This document shows, one piece after another, positions 44,413 to 54,929 of a stretch of DNA of 64,000 nt; the first letter of the stretch is position 1; every line of letters starts with the position of its first letter. The translations under genes were made by a program, and so were the position numbers. The notes beneath the pieces are model-generated. The model was not told the DNA's origin. It ran no database searches and saw nothing but the letters and a program-made list of their open reading frames with translations. Source of the stretch: Edaphochlamys debaryana. Its lineage: Eukaryota; Chlorophyta; Chlorophyceae; Chlamydomonadales. The stretch covers positions 434,001 to 498,000 of the forward strand of contig JAEHOE010000040.1 of the NCBI GenBank assembly GCA_016858145.1. Direction: 5' to 3'.

Positions 44413-47400
44413 TCACTGCTCCGCGCCTAAGGGATTGTGCCGTACACAATGTTCACTGTCGAAGCCGGTCGAGGCAGTCGAACACACTCTCCCCGCGGGC
44501 CTCGACGGTGCACCTGACCACCTTACCATCCGCACCCCCGCTGCCATCACGCCCGCCCCCCCGCCCGCCCCCGCCCCCGCCGCCTCCGCCGCCAGCGCCT
44601 TGCACTCGGCCTTGTGCCCCTCACGCCAGTGCTCCTTCTGGCACTCCGCCGCGCAGTACCGTGCCCGCCTGCAGCCAGTGCACGCCTTGCGTGCCACCTC
44701 GGCCTCGCAGGCGCCCTCGAACCGGGCGCACAGCGGGTTGGAGCACAGCTTCACGGTCGACGCCAGGGCCGCCTCCAACACGTCTGCGTCGGCGTCCGCT
44801 TCCGTGGCACCGGCTTCCGTGGCCCAGGCGGCCTTGACGCCGTTGAGGCCCCGGGCCCCGGCATCGTCGGCGATGCGTTGCTGCAGGGCCGCCGCGCGCT
44901 GCCGGAAGGCCTCCGCGCTGTCGGCGGCGCGGGCGGCGGATTCCAGATCCCCCAGCCACTTGCCGTACTTGGCGTCCAGCTTGATCACGATGCGGAGCAG
45001 CGGCCGGAGGTCTTCAACCGCCTCCGGTGCTGCTGCCGCACCGTTGGTTCCGGAGGGTGCAGCGGCTGTGGCCGCAGCCGGGAAGGAGGAGGAGGAGGAG
45101 GAGCCGGGGCTGGCGGCGCGGAGGGCGGCCCAGATGCCGGGGGCCAGGGCGGGGTTGGTGGCGGCGTGCGTGAGGCCCGTGGCGGGCTGGTAGAGGGACG
45201 AGAGGAGCGCAGCGGGCAGCGAGGGCGGGGGCGCGGCGCCGCCCATGCCCCCCATGAGTGGCCCCAGCAGGCCCTGCAGCACGGCCGCGGGGTCCTGCGT
45301 CCCAGCGCGAGGCTCCACCGCCGCCATCAGCCGCCCCGCCGCCCCGGCCATCCGCAGCAGCAGGTCCGGCCCCAGAAGCTTCTGAGCCGCTGAGAAAGGC
45401 GTGCAGGATCCGATCCGCCGTACCATGATGGACCCCTCGTCGTACGCTGCCAGGACCTTGGCCAGCGCCGCCACCGCCGCCGGCGGCAGCGGCGGCGCCG
45501 CCGAGTTGCCGCCGTACGCCGCCGCCATGGCGTCCAGGAGCCGTACGAATGGCGGTACTGCAACCGCCGCGCAGCGTACGAGCACGGCGCGCATATCCTC
45601 CCGCCGGGCCCGCGCCTCCGCCGAGAGGGACGCACGCGGCAGCTCCCTGCCCCCCACCTGGGGGCACAGCACGCAGGCCTCCGCCACTCCAGCCCACAGC
45701 GCGAACGCCGCCTCCGCCACCCCCGCCGCCGCCTCCGCCAGCGACGCCCCGCCGCTGCCGCCGCCCTGCCGCCCCAGCGCGCGGCACGCGTGCTCACACA
45801 GCACCCTCGCGGCCTTGGCCTGCGTCACCATCAGCCCCAGGTCCTCCCCGGCCCGCCACGCCTCCACACTTACACCACCACCACCACCACCGCCACCGCT
45901 GCTGCCGCCGCCTCCCGAAGCGACCTCAGGTTGCAGCACTAGCACCTCGAGGGCGGAGGGCAGCAGGAAGGACCGCAGGGGCTGCTCCAGGGTGAGGGCG
46001 CGGGCCAGCTCCGCGGTGCCCCCCCGCCGGGCCGCCAGTCGGGCGCACGTGTCGAGGGCGTACGGCAGGCGGCTGCGGGCGGCGGCGGGGGCGGCGGCGG
46101 CGCGCTCCGCCGGGGGCATGCGCCGGAAACCTGCGGCAGAGCGGGGTGGCGGGGGCAGGGGGTCAAGCGCAGTAGCAGCACCAGCCTGAGGAGGAATAGC
46201 CTACGGTCTTGCGACACGCCCCATCGCCTCCCAGCACATCCCAACCAGCCATTTCACCATACCACCCTGCCCTGCCCCGACCCTCCCACCACCCGCCGTC
46301 TTGAAGTACCCCTACTCCCCCCGCACCTTCCGCCACCCCCGGCAGCATCTCCAGCGCCAGCTCCTGCAGCAGCGAGGCCGCCGCTGGCCCCGCCAGGTCC
46401 AGACAGCAAGCCGCCGCCAGCACCCACACGCCCGCCGCCACCATGCCCACGTTCAGCCCCCGCTCCCCCGCCCGCCCCGCCCCCGCCAGCCGCTCCTGAG
46501 CCAGCACCGCCGCCTGCAGCAGCCCCCGCAGCGCCAGCGCCGCAGTGCCGCTGCGTCGCTCCAGGACCATGCGCACGTCGGAGCTGGCGGCGGCGGCGGC
46601 GCCCGCCGCGCCGCCGGCGCTGCCGTACAGCCGCGCGAAGGCCTCGGCGGCGCGGGCAGCGCGGCCGGGCAGCCCCGCCGCCAGCGCCAGGGTAACGGCA
46701 GCTCCGCCGCCGCCCCGCGGCGAGACGCTGCCGCCTCCGCGGCCACCTGCTCCGCCGCCGCCGCTGGGCCCGTGCTTGAGCTCGTACAGCCACACGTGGG
46801 CGGCGGCGCGCAGGAGCTCCATCCGCTCCAGCAGCGCCTCGGCGGGGCGGCGGTTGGCGTAGGCCACCGTCAGCAGCCAGGACTCGCCCAGGCCCTGGCC
46901 CTGCCCCTGGCCCTGGCCTGGTCCATCCGCGGCCGAGGCCGAGGCGGAGGCTGAGGCGGAGGCGTCGGGCTGCATGCCCGCGTCCCGGGCCAGGCGCTCC
47001 AGCCCCAGGCCCAGCAGCCGCTGCAGCCGGGGGCCCCTCAGCAGGGCGAGGGTGGGGCGCAGCAGCGGCGGCGGGGGCGGGTCCAGCTCCGCCTGTGCGG
47101 CCGCGGGCTGGGCCAGGAGGTAGGCGGCGGTGGCGAGGTTGGTGGCGGCCATGCGGAGCTGCAGGCTGGGGTCGCCCTGGGGGGGGAGGGGAAGGATGGG
47201 GAGGGGAGGGGGACAAGGAGAAGGGGGTGTGGGTTGAGGGAAGGAGGGGGAGAAAGGCAGTGGGGCTGGGTGGCAAGCGGGACAGGGGGCTGCAGGGAGT
47301 CAGCGTGACCGGGGATGGGGGCGCGGCAAGGGGTGCAGAGTGGCTGGTCTCACCTGTGCCAGCTCCTGGGCCGACGCGGGGGGCAGGCGCAGGGAGATCG

Positions 47401-48525
47401 CCGCGGCCGCAATCTCCTGCGGGCACAGCAATGGGCGGTGACCAGCTGAGACCTGACCGTTCGTCTCGAACAGCCATCCAAAGGCAGCCGAGCCATGGCT
47501 ACGCCCACTTTCAGCGCTTAAGAGGTCCTGCACGGGCAGCACTGGTGCGACCGCTAGCCGGCTACAGCTGTCTGCACCAGCAGCTCTCAAGGCGGCACAG
47601 CCCCAACGGCCTGTCCCCCATGTCGCCTGTTCCTGCCTGCCTCCCCACGCGCTCCAACCAGGGTCTTGAGTGCCTTCCCCGGCCCTACCTCGAGCAGCCC
47701 GCTGCCCTCCAGCACGGCCAGCAGCGACTCCGCGGCGGAGCTCTGCAGGTGCGCAAACTCCCTCCCGCCGCCGCCGCCGCCGCCGCGCGCTGCGGCCGTC
47801 GGCTGCCAGAGCCTGACGTGAGCCGCCCACTGCCCCGCCTTCTCCCGGTCGCTGCCGTTGACTCCAAAGTGCGCCGTCGCCAGCTCCACCAGTGCGAACG
47901 CCATGCTGCACAGCGGCGCAGCGATGGAAGCCAGGGAGGTCTGGAGCGCGGCCTCTCGCGGGCTGACCTCTGCCAGGGACCGCAACGCCGCTAGAATCCC
48001 AGCGCACGTCGTCAGGAGCTGCGGTGAGCCCAGGAAGGAGTCCATGGCGGAAGAGAGAGCGCTGGCCGCGGCTGTGGCGGCGGGGGAGGGGCGCGCGGGC
48101 GGACCGAAGCTGCCCGCCACCAGACCCCCCGCTACGGTGCGGGCGGCGGCTGCCGCCACGCACACCGCTGCCGCCAGGCTAGCGCCCTGCATGGCGCTCG
48201 CTGCTGCTGATGGTGCTGCGCCGCGGGCAGTAGCGGCGCGGCGGAGGCGGTCCAACACGATAGCCATGTGCTCGGACCAGTCGGGTATCGACCGGGTTGA
48301 CACCATCGCATGGAGCCACGGTAGGCATGCATCGGCGTCGCCGGGCTGCGTGCTTGCGTTGCCGCCCATCATGCAGCTCCGCAGCGCTTCCGGCAAGGAG
48401 TTGGTTAGCTGCATCATGGCGGCGCCCGAGAAGAGAAGATGCATCTGAGCATCGCTGGGGCGAGCATCGATGAACGCTTTGACGGCGCCCGTGAACCCCT
48501 TGAGCACGTCTGCTGGTGCGGACAT
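44413..48525 (-). CDS. Large helical protein with C-terminal MYND zinc finger
   Basis: Four exons join in phase: 47689..48525, 47354..47416, 46327..47176 and 44413..46130, for 1155 residues. The start MSAPADVLKGFTGAVKAFID at 48525 opens a long Ala/Leu-rich helical region with no recognised domain. The MYND finger is near residues 1043-1096: CSNPLC, then KACTGCRRARYCAAECQ, then HWREGHKAECKAL. This gives the C-x4-C, C-x2-C, C-x3-C, H-x3-C ligand order. MYND fingers bind short proline-containing peptides and often act in transcriptional or chromatin complexes. Chlamydomonadales carry many proteins of this layout (long low-complexity helical body, MYND at the end) whose roles are unknown. The last ~59 residues after the finger are not conserved-looking. 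Confidence 0.85.
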
Positions 48526-49838
48526 TTTTGCACTGGCTCTCAAGCGGCACGTTGCTCTGTTCGCGCAAGTCGCAGCAGCATGCGTGGCGGTGTGCGCTCG
48601 CCCGTGTGATCTACTGCATGAGATCAGTAGCAAGTCCCTCGAGTATGCAAACATATAAGAAAGTGAACTGCCGCGAACGAACTTGCGGGTGCTGCATCCG
48701 GCTAACTGCCACGCACCCTCTCCCTCCCCCTCCGCTTCCCCCCTGACCCCCTCGCGGACTGGAAAACGCTTCACTGCTGGGGGGTCGCCAAGCGGCTAAG
48801 GACTCAGGAGAGGCTGCTCATGACACTGGCCCGTAGGCCCCGCTAGCCTGCTATAAGCTACGGGCAAGAGCATTGCGGCGCATTCTGCGCAACTCGGAGC
48901 GTAGCGCCGTAGCCGCGCCTGCTGCCGTGCGCTACCGCCCTGTATGGACTACGGCGCCCATTGGCCCAGTCCGCTCAGACCCTCAGACTGCTGCTTCAAC
49001 CGCTGCAGTGCTCCAGGAGGAAGCCAGGAGGAGGCTCCTCCTAACCTCCAAGGCCTCACACATTTCCCCCTTGACTTCCTCCGCGCTGTATGGCCTTGCC
49101 CCACACCCTGCGAGCACAGAACGTCAGAACCCCCCCCTGCTGCGGATAGCCTCGCAGCTAGTGTACCACGCGAGGGCTATGCCGATCGCCTTCTGCAGCT
49201 GCTTCCTCTGCAGAGTTGCAGGCTCCCCTGTTTCACACGCATCAGCTTTCGAGCCCCCGTCCGTCCAAGCTTGTCCCGTGTTCACGCGCGTAGCAAGCGG
49301 GCGGCTGCCCGCCTGACTGGCGCCTGTGCAGCTATGTGTTCATGTGTCAGCTCGCCTAGAGTCCCTTCGTCAGCCCCCAGGGACTACACGAGCCCCACAC
49401 CAGCCCATACCATACGTCTTGAACAGGCCATTCCAGCCCACTCTATTGGTCCACTCCATCTGTCCAAGTTCTGTCCCGTCCCGTCTGCCAACACCGTACA
49501 GGTACCCGGCCTCACCACAGTCCCACGGCACATGCACGAGCCCCACCAGTGCTGCCGATGTCCGCTAGCCACATGAGACACCCAGGAGATACCCGCCGCT
49601 CGACTGCTGCGCTTCTTTCCCGCGCCTCCCCCCCCATATGCCCCTGCACATCGCCGCCAGGCCACACCAGCCACGAGCGGCTGGCCCCACATGCCTTGCC
49701 TCTCGGCCCCTCTCGCCCTCCCCGCTCTCCGCAAGCCCAGACCCCACTCCGACTACCCAGCCCAGCCAGCCCCAGACCCAGCTGCACCACGCCTGCACCT
49801 TCCCATCCTCCCGCCCGGCCCAGCCCGTCCGACCCACA
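48526..49838. other. intergenic: MYND promoter and ODA8/LRRC56 3' UTR, no gene seen
   Basis: Both flanking genes are on the minus strand. The left few hundred bases (less GC-rich, about 48526-48700) should be the MYND gene promoter and 5' UTR. The rest should be the 3' UTR of the LRR gene. No supported coding exon. Confidence 0.4.
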
Positions 49839-52800
49839 TCACCCCTCCTCATGCTCCCACCGCGTCACCGGCTGCGGATTCGACGAGCGCACATCCATCT
49901 CCCCCGCCACCGACGCCACCCGATACTGCCCTGGCCCGGGCGCCGAGGGCCCCGGCGGCAGCCCCGGCGCCCGCTTCTCAGACCGCGTCCGTCCAAGCGA
50001 TGCGCTGTGTGCTGGAGCCAGGCCGCCGCCGCTGGTGCTGGGCGCGTGCTCCTCCCGCGACTCAGGCCGGCTGGAGATAGACATGGCCCCGAAGCCGAGG
50101 TCGGACTGGCCGGAAGACGAGCAGCCGGAGCGGCCGGAGCTTGGGCGCTGCGACGCGTGGTGGTGGGGGTGGTGCGCTGTGTGGCTGGCCTGCGCCGGCG
50201 GCGAGCCGATGGAGAGGCGGTCGGGCGTGCCCACCTGCAGTCCGCCGTCCGCTCCAGCGGCCGCCCAGGAGTGCGCGGCGCCGGGCCCCCCGGGCCCTGG
50301 CGCGGCCTTGCTCACGCTGTCCCGCAGCCCCGGCGGCACGTGCACGGGCCGCATCTTGATGATCTCGGATATGCAGATCGGACCCTCGTCCGATTCGCCC
50401 ACCGTATCGGCTGCGATGTCGCGGACCACCTTGGCCAGAACCATCTTGCGCCGGTTCTCAGCGGCCACGCGCGGCGGTAGCCTGGCGGGCTGCAGCGGGC
50501 TGGAGGGAACCATGGGCGAGCCCAGCGCCTCGGCCGCGTGTGCCGCCGCCTCCATCTCACCCGCGCCGTCGCCCGAGCCCCCGATCGTGAGGATGTCCGC
50601 CGCTCGGCCACCGTTGGTGCTGATGCCCGCCCAGCTGGGCTGGTCTAAGTCCTCGGCCGCGGCTTCGTCTGGGTCCACGAAAAGCACCTTGTCGGCCGTC
50701 TCGAGCTTCCACCGTTTGAGCTCCTCTAAGAGCGCCTTGGGGTCCAGCTGCCCGCCCCGCAGCAGCGTCATGGACAGCCCGTTGCCGTTGCCGCGGCCGT
50801 GCGAGGCGGCGCCGTCGGGCGCCGGGCCCCCGGCGCCGTTGGCGCTTGTGCCGGGATGGTCTGCATCGCCCGATGCAGAAGTGGAGGAGCGAGCCGCCGC
50901 GCCCTTCCACTTGCGCAGGTCCTTGGCCAGGCTGCCACCGAACGCCGCCCCCGAGCCCTGCGTCAGCTTGCTGCCGACGCTCGCGCCGTCCGTGGCCGCA
51001 CCCACCCCCTCCGCCACCGCCGCAGCCGCAGTAGCTCGGGAGCCGGAGGGGTGCGCTCCGCCGCCGCCGGCCGCGGCCGCAGCCGCGCTCTCGATGCGGT
51101 TCTTCGCCCAGTACAGCCCGGTCGACGCCGTGGCCGGCGGCCCCGTGCTCCCTGCCGTACCAATCCGTACGGAGAAGGACGATGCCGTACCGGGGCGGGC
51201 GCTGAAGGGCCGCGCAGCGGCGTTGGCGGTCGAGGCCCGGTCGCCACTGTTGGGGCGGCGGAACCCCGGGCTGTCCGGAGCACCGCCGCTTGGCCCCGTG
51301 TGGAGCGCCGTCCCAGGTCGCCACGGTGCTAGCCCCGAGCCCGCCGTCGCACCGAAGCTCTGAGACATGCCCCACCCGCTGGCACCAACCCCGCTCCCAG
51401 CTCCCCACGGTTGGGACGCGGGCGCCGGCACTGGCTGGGCCCAGCGGTCCTGCGGCCCGGGGCTGCGCGGCGGCAGCCCGGGGCTCCGGGGGGGCATGCC
51501 GGGGCTGCGCGGCGGCACCTGCGAGCTCTGCGGCCGGCTGCTGCCCGGGCTGCCGCTGTGCGACGACCCCGACACCGACCCGGCGCCGCCGCCCCGGCCT
51601 GCTGCCGCCGCCGCCGAGGCCCGCAGCTGCGCCAGGCTGCCCTCCCGGCTGCTCCGCAGCGTGCGCATCCACGTGCTCGTGCTGGCAGGCAGTAACACGG
51701 CTGTGCCGGGCCGCGACTCCAGGTGCACGTCCGTGCCATCGGCTGTAGCCACCAGCAGGTTCATCTCAATCTCACGGAACTCACGTGAGTCCACGCCCAC
51801 GCGCGCGTGCTTGATCCCCGCCACCACCATTGCCACCTCCTCGGCGTCGGGCGGCTCCTCGGGCGGCGCGTTGGCGGTGGGCACCGAGGCAATGACGGAG
51901 GCGGTGATGGTGGGGGCGGTGAGGGGCGCGTGGTGCGCGGCCGAGGCGGGGGAGAAGGGAGCCGAGGCTGCGGAGGCCGCTGCGGAGGCAGCGGTGGGCG
52001 TGGAGGAGGAGGCGGGCGGGAGGAGCAGGGCGTCCACGTCTAGGTCGGGGTCGGGCTGTGCCCCCGGCCCCCGCCGTGCGGCTGCGGAGCGGGTGGGCGT
52101 GGAGGCGTCATCGTCCGGGACCGTCGTGAGAGCCTCGTGCAGAGCCGCCGCTGCGGCCTTGAGCGGGGCCATGGGCAGCGGAGAGGCGGTGGGCGGCCGG
52201 GCGGAGGCGGTGCCGGGCCGCGGCCCCGCCGACGCGCCCCCGACCACCTCCCTGCCGGGCAGCCTGGGCGACGGCGCCGCCGCCTCCCCGGCCTGGCTGG
52301 GCTGCCCCTCGCTGCCCTCCCCGTGCAGCGACTCTAGCGAGCGCCGCGCTGACCCCGGTTCTGACGCGGGCTCCTCCGCCAGGCCCCGGTCCGAGCGGGT
52401 CACGGCTTCGTCGTCCAGGCTCAGCAGCGCGGGCAGCTCACCGCACACGGCCCTGCGGTACCCCTCCACCTCGGCCGCTGGGTTGCCGGTCAGGGTCAGC
52501 GTCTGCAGGTTGGGGCAGGCTGCCAGGTAGAGCACTGCCTCTGGGTCAGCCACGCAGTTGCACTCCAGGTCCAGGACCTCGAGGAAAGCGCACGCGTCCA
52601 CGGGGGACAGGTCCGCTATGTCGTTGTAGGCCGCGTACAGCTCCCGCAGCGCCGGGAGGCCGTTGAGGCCGTCTAGCCCGCGCAGGCCGCAGCGGGAGAC
52701 CCATAGCACCTGTAGCAGCCGGAAGCCCGTCCCTAGGTCGCGGAGGGAGTCGAGGGAGGAGCCGTTGAGGTTGAGCTCGTGCAGGTTGGGGAGCACGGAG

Positions 52801-52994
52801 CCCAGGTGCGAGATGGAACCGCCTGTGGCCGTGTTGACCACGAGCTGCAGCGAGGTGGCATCCTCTAGACGCTCCACGCCCGCCAGGTGCTGTAGGTAGG
52901 CGGTCTCCAGCTCCGGGGACCAGTCCTGCCATGGCTGGTCATCCGCACCCGGCAGGCGGGCCAACGGGGCTGGGTTCTCGCGCTCCCCGTCCAT
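49839..52994 (-). CDS. ODA8: LRRC56/ODA8-type axonemal dynein assembly factor, single exon
   Basis: LRRC56 homologues (Chlamydomonas ODA8) help mature or load outer-arm dyneins for ciliary transport. One uninterrupted 1051-codon frame starts MDGERENPAPLARLPGADDQ. Residues about 50-180 are leucine-rich repeats with family-specific wording: LPNLHELNLNGSSLDSLRDL, LLQVLWVSRCGLRGLDGLNG, LPALRELYAAYNDIADLSPV, FLEVLDLECNCVADPEAVLY, LQTLTLTGNPA. After the LRR the protein is mostly Ser/Pro/Ala/Gly-rich and probably disordered, with short ordered islands (LRKWKGAAARS; LKRWKLETADKVLFVDPDEA; RRKMVLAKVVRDIAADTVGE). These islands may be conserved docking motifs. No intron interrupts more than 3.1 kb of coding sequence, unlike all confident neighbours. 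The large open frame on the opposite strand is a GC-rich shadow. Confidence 0.88.
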   Translation of the reverse strand: MDGERENPAPLARLPGADDQPWQDWSPELETAYLQHLAGVERLEDATSLQLVVNTATGGSISHLGSVLPNLHELNLNGSSLDSLRDLGTGFRLLQVLWVSRCGLRGLDGLNGLPALRELYAAYNDIADLSPVDACAFLEVLDLECNCVADPEAVLYLAACPNLQTLTLTGNPAAEVEGYRRAVCGELPALLSLDDEAVTRSDRGLAEEPASEPGSARRSLESLHGEGSEGQPSQAGEAAAPSPRLPGREVVGGASAGPRPGTASARPPTASPLPMAPLKAAAAALHEALTTVPDDDASTPTRSAAARRGPGAQPDPDLDVDALLLPPASSSTPTAASAAASAASAPFSPASAAHHAPLTAPTITASVIASVPTANAPPEEPPDAEEVAMVVAGIKHARVGVDSREFREIEMNLLVATADGTDVHLESRPGTAVLLPASTSTWMRTLRSSREGSLAQLRASAAAAAGRGGGAGSVSGSSHSGSPGSSRPQSSQVPPRSPGMPPRSPGLPPRSPGPQDRWAQPVPAPASQPWGAGSGVGASGWGMSQSFGATAGSGLAPWRPGTALHTGPSGGAPDSPGFRRPNSGDRASTANAAARPFSARPGTASSFSVRIGTAGSTGPPATASTGLYWAKNRIESAAAAAAGGGGAHPSGSRATAAAAVAEGVGAATDGASVGSKLTQGSGAAFGGSLAKDLRKWKGAAARSSTSASGDADHPGTSANGAGGPAPDGAASHGRGNGNGLSMTLLRGGQLDPKALLEELKRWKLETADKVLFVDPDEAAAEDLDQPSWAGISTNGGRAADILTIGGSGDGAGEMEAAAHAAEALGSPMVPSSPLQPARLPPRVAAENRRKMVLAKVVRDIAADTVGESDEGPICISEIIKMRPVHVPPGLRDSVSKAAPGPGGPGAAHSWAAAGADGGLQVGTPDRLSIGSPPAQASHTAHHPHHHASQRPSSGRSGCSSSGQSDLGFGAMSISSRPESREEHAPSTSGGGLAPAHSASLGRTRSEKRAPGLPPGPSAPGPGQYRVASVAGEMDVRSSNPQPVTRWEHEEG

Positions 52995-54929
52995 CCCTCC
53001 CCCTGCATCGGCGGCCCCCGCCGCTGCTCTCGCCTAAGCCGCCCTGGCGCGGCTCAGCAGCCGTCGCCGGGCCAGGCCAGGCCGCTGCACAGGAATGGGG
53101 ACCCAGGCAAGGCAATTGGTATCAAGGAGCCCACATTAACTTCAGGATGCTCGAGCAGCATGCATGCTGCCCCTGTTGGCGTGGCGGGCCTCTCGGCGAG
53201 CAGGAAACATGGAGCACATGCTGGTCAACCCTCCAGAGCCAAAGCTGCCCCACCTCGCGATTCCTAAAGCGTCAAGACGACACCGGCGTCAAGCGCCTGC
53301 TCTTTCGTCCCAAGCTTCGCGACCAAGCAGCTTGTCGACACGGACTCTTATTGCCAGAGCCTCCCTCCTCGCGCTCTATTCCAAGTCATCATGCCTCTGA
53401 AGGAACTTGAGTATGCTACTGCAAGTTAGCTGGGAGCTGGGCGAGCCCCGAAGTTCGCTGGGCTGGCGTGGTGTCGCGCGGTGCACTCAGGCCGATAGTA
53501 AGAAGCACGTAGAGCAGGGCGAGGGCGACACAGGTAATGCAGCTGAGGGCGGGCTAGCGAACTTGCAGAAGCGGCCCGCGGAGGGCACGCCCAATCCGGC
53601 ACGCGCGTCAATCCCTCGGCCCCCCGCACCCGCGCGGCCGTGGGCTGTGGGCAGCGCAGGACCAGCCATGACCAGCGGGCCAACCAACTCGAGCCAGAAC
53701 CAGGTGCTACAACTGGCAACTTCTTAGGAGAACAGTAGCAGAGTAGCTCACGAGTGACGTAGAACTGAAAAGTGCAAACTGGCCAGACGCCGGCATCCCC
53801 AGTGGCATCCCCTCGTCCCTACTGCTTACTGCCGCGTCCCTCCCTTCCCGAAGGCGACTCCCACCTCCGCACTATCTACATCAACTCGCCACGTGCAGGG
53901 TCCTCACACATTCGCTTCTGCCTTGCCCCGGTCTTGAGTGCATGGCCCTAACCACCGTGCCAACATCAATCCGCCCGAGGCAGGTTGCGCTGCCGAAGCC
54001 CTCGTTGCAACGTGCTTCCAGCCCTGCAATGCTTTGGGACCTGACTAAAGCAGTCCATGCACGCCACCGCCCACCGCCCTCTGGAAGCGGGCCCCCGGCG
54101 CGCCTAGGCTGCAGACCTCCACATGCCTAGGGACAGGGGCAGCTAGTGAGCGGGTGTAATTTGTCGCTGCAGTGGCGCGCGTTCAAGGTCAATTTTGTCA
54201 GTGTCAAAGGGGGTTGAGATACGGGTTACAGTGCAGGAGGGCGGCGGGGCCCCTGTTCACGTGTTCAGACCCTTTCAGCGCCGCAGCGGGGCGCCCCCGG
54301 CCAGCGGAGTTCACGTCTACAAACCGTATGGGGCCCAGAAGCACGGTGTTGTGGCCGGCTGGCCGCGAAGAGGGACATTTGAGATGAGTTGACCGAGACA
54401 CGCACGTTTGGAGGGGGGACAGGCCGGGCCCTGCCGGGCCGTGGCGGCCGCGGCGAGGGCCGAGGGGGACAGGAGGGGACGGGGTGGGGGGCGGGCGTGG
54501 GGGAGGCCGATCCTGCCCGTTCACGAGAAGTCGCGACTGCACTGGCGCGCCAAACTCATGCAAGGTCCTGCATTTCACTACTGCCCAGCCTGGATCGCAA
54601 GATAAGACTTCCCCGATAGGCAGGCGTCAAGCATTCCCCTTCCCACGCGAGCTCCCAGGCAACCCCTGCACACAGCAGTCTTTCATTTAGTTTGGCTTTT
54701 GCTCGAGGTGCTCATTGGTAGGCACTTCGCCTTGCGACAAGGTCGTCGAGCGACACGCCCATGCAGCCGCGGCAGTGCCATCCATAGCGACCGCCGTGCT
54801 ACTTCGTGCTATCGGCATGCTCGGAGTAAATTTGGAGCGGCAGGCCACGGCGCCTTTGACACCCATCCCCCATCCATCCCGTCTTTCCGCCACCAGGAAC
54901 CCCGCGCACCCGCCGGGGCGCCGCGGGCC
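52995..54929. other. divergent intergenic region between ODA8/LRRC56 and METTL16
   Basis: About 1.9 kb between two divergent start codons, lower in GC than the genes on average. It should contain both promoters and 5' UTRs. I found no splice-consistent coding, RNA gene or repeat of note. Confidence 0.45.

Noticed and set aside
44246..46189. Plus-strand open frames of 148-315 codons
   Set aside because: Antisense to the MYND protein exon; no independent support.
49549..51363. 604-codon open frame on the plus strand
   Set aside because: Shadow of the LRRC56/ODA8 coding exon on the other strand; no family wording.
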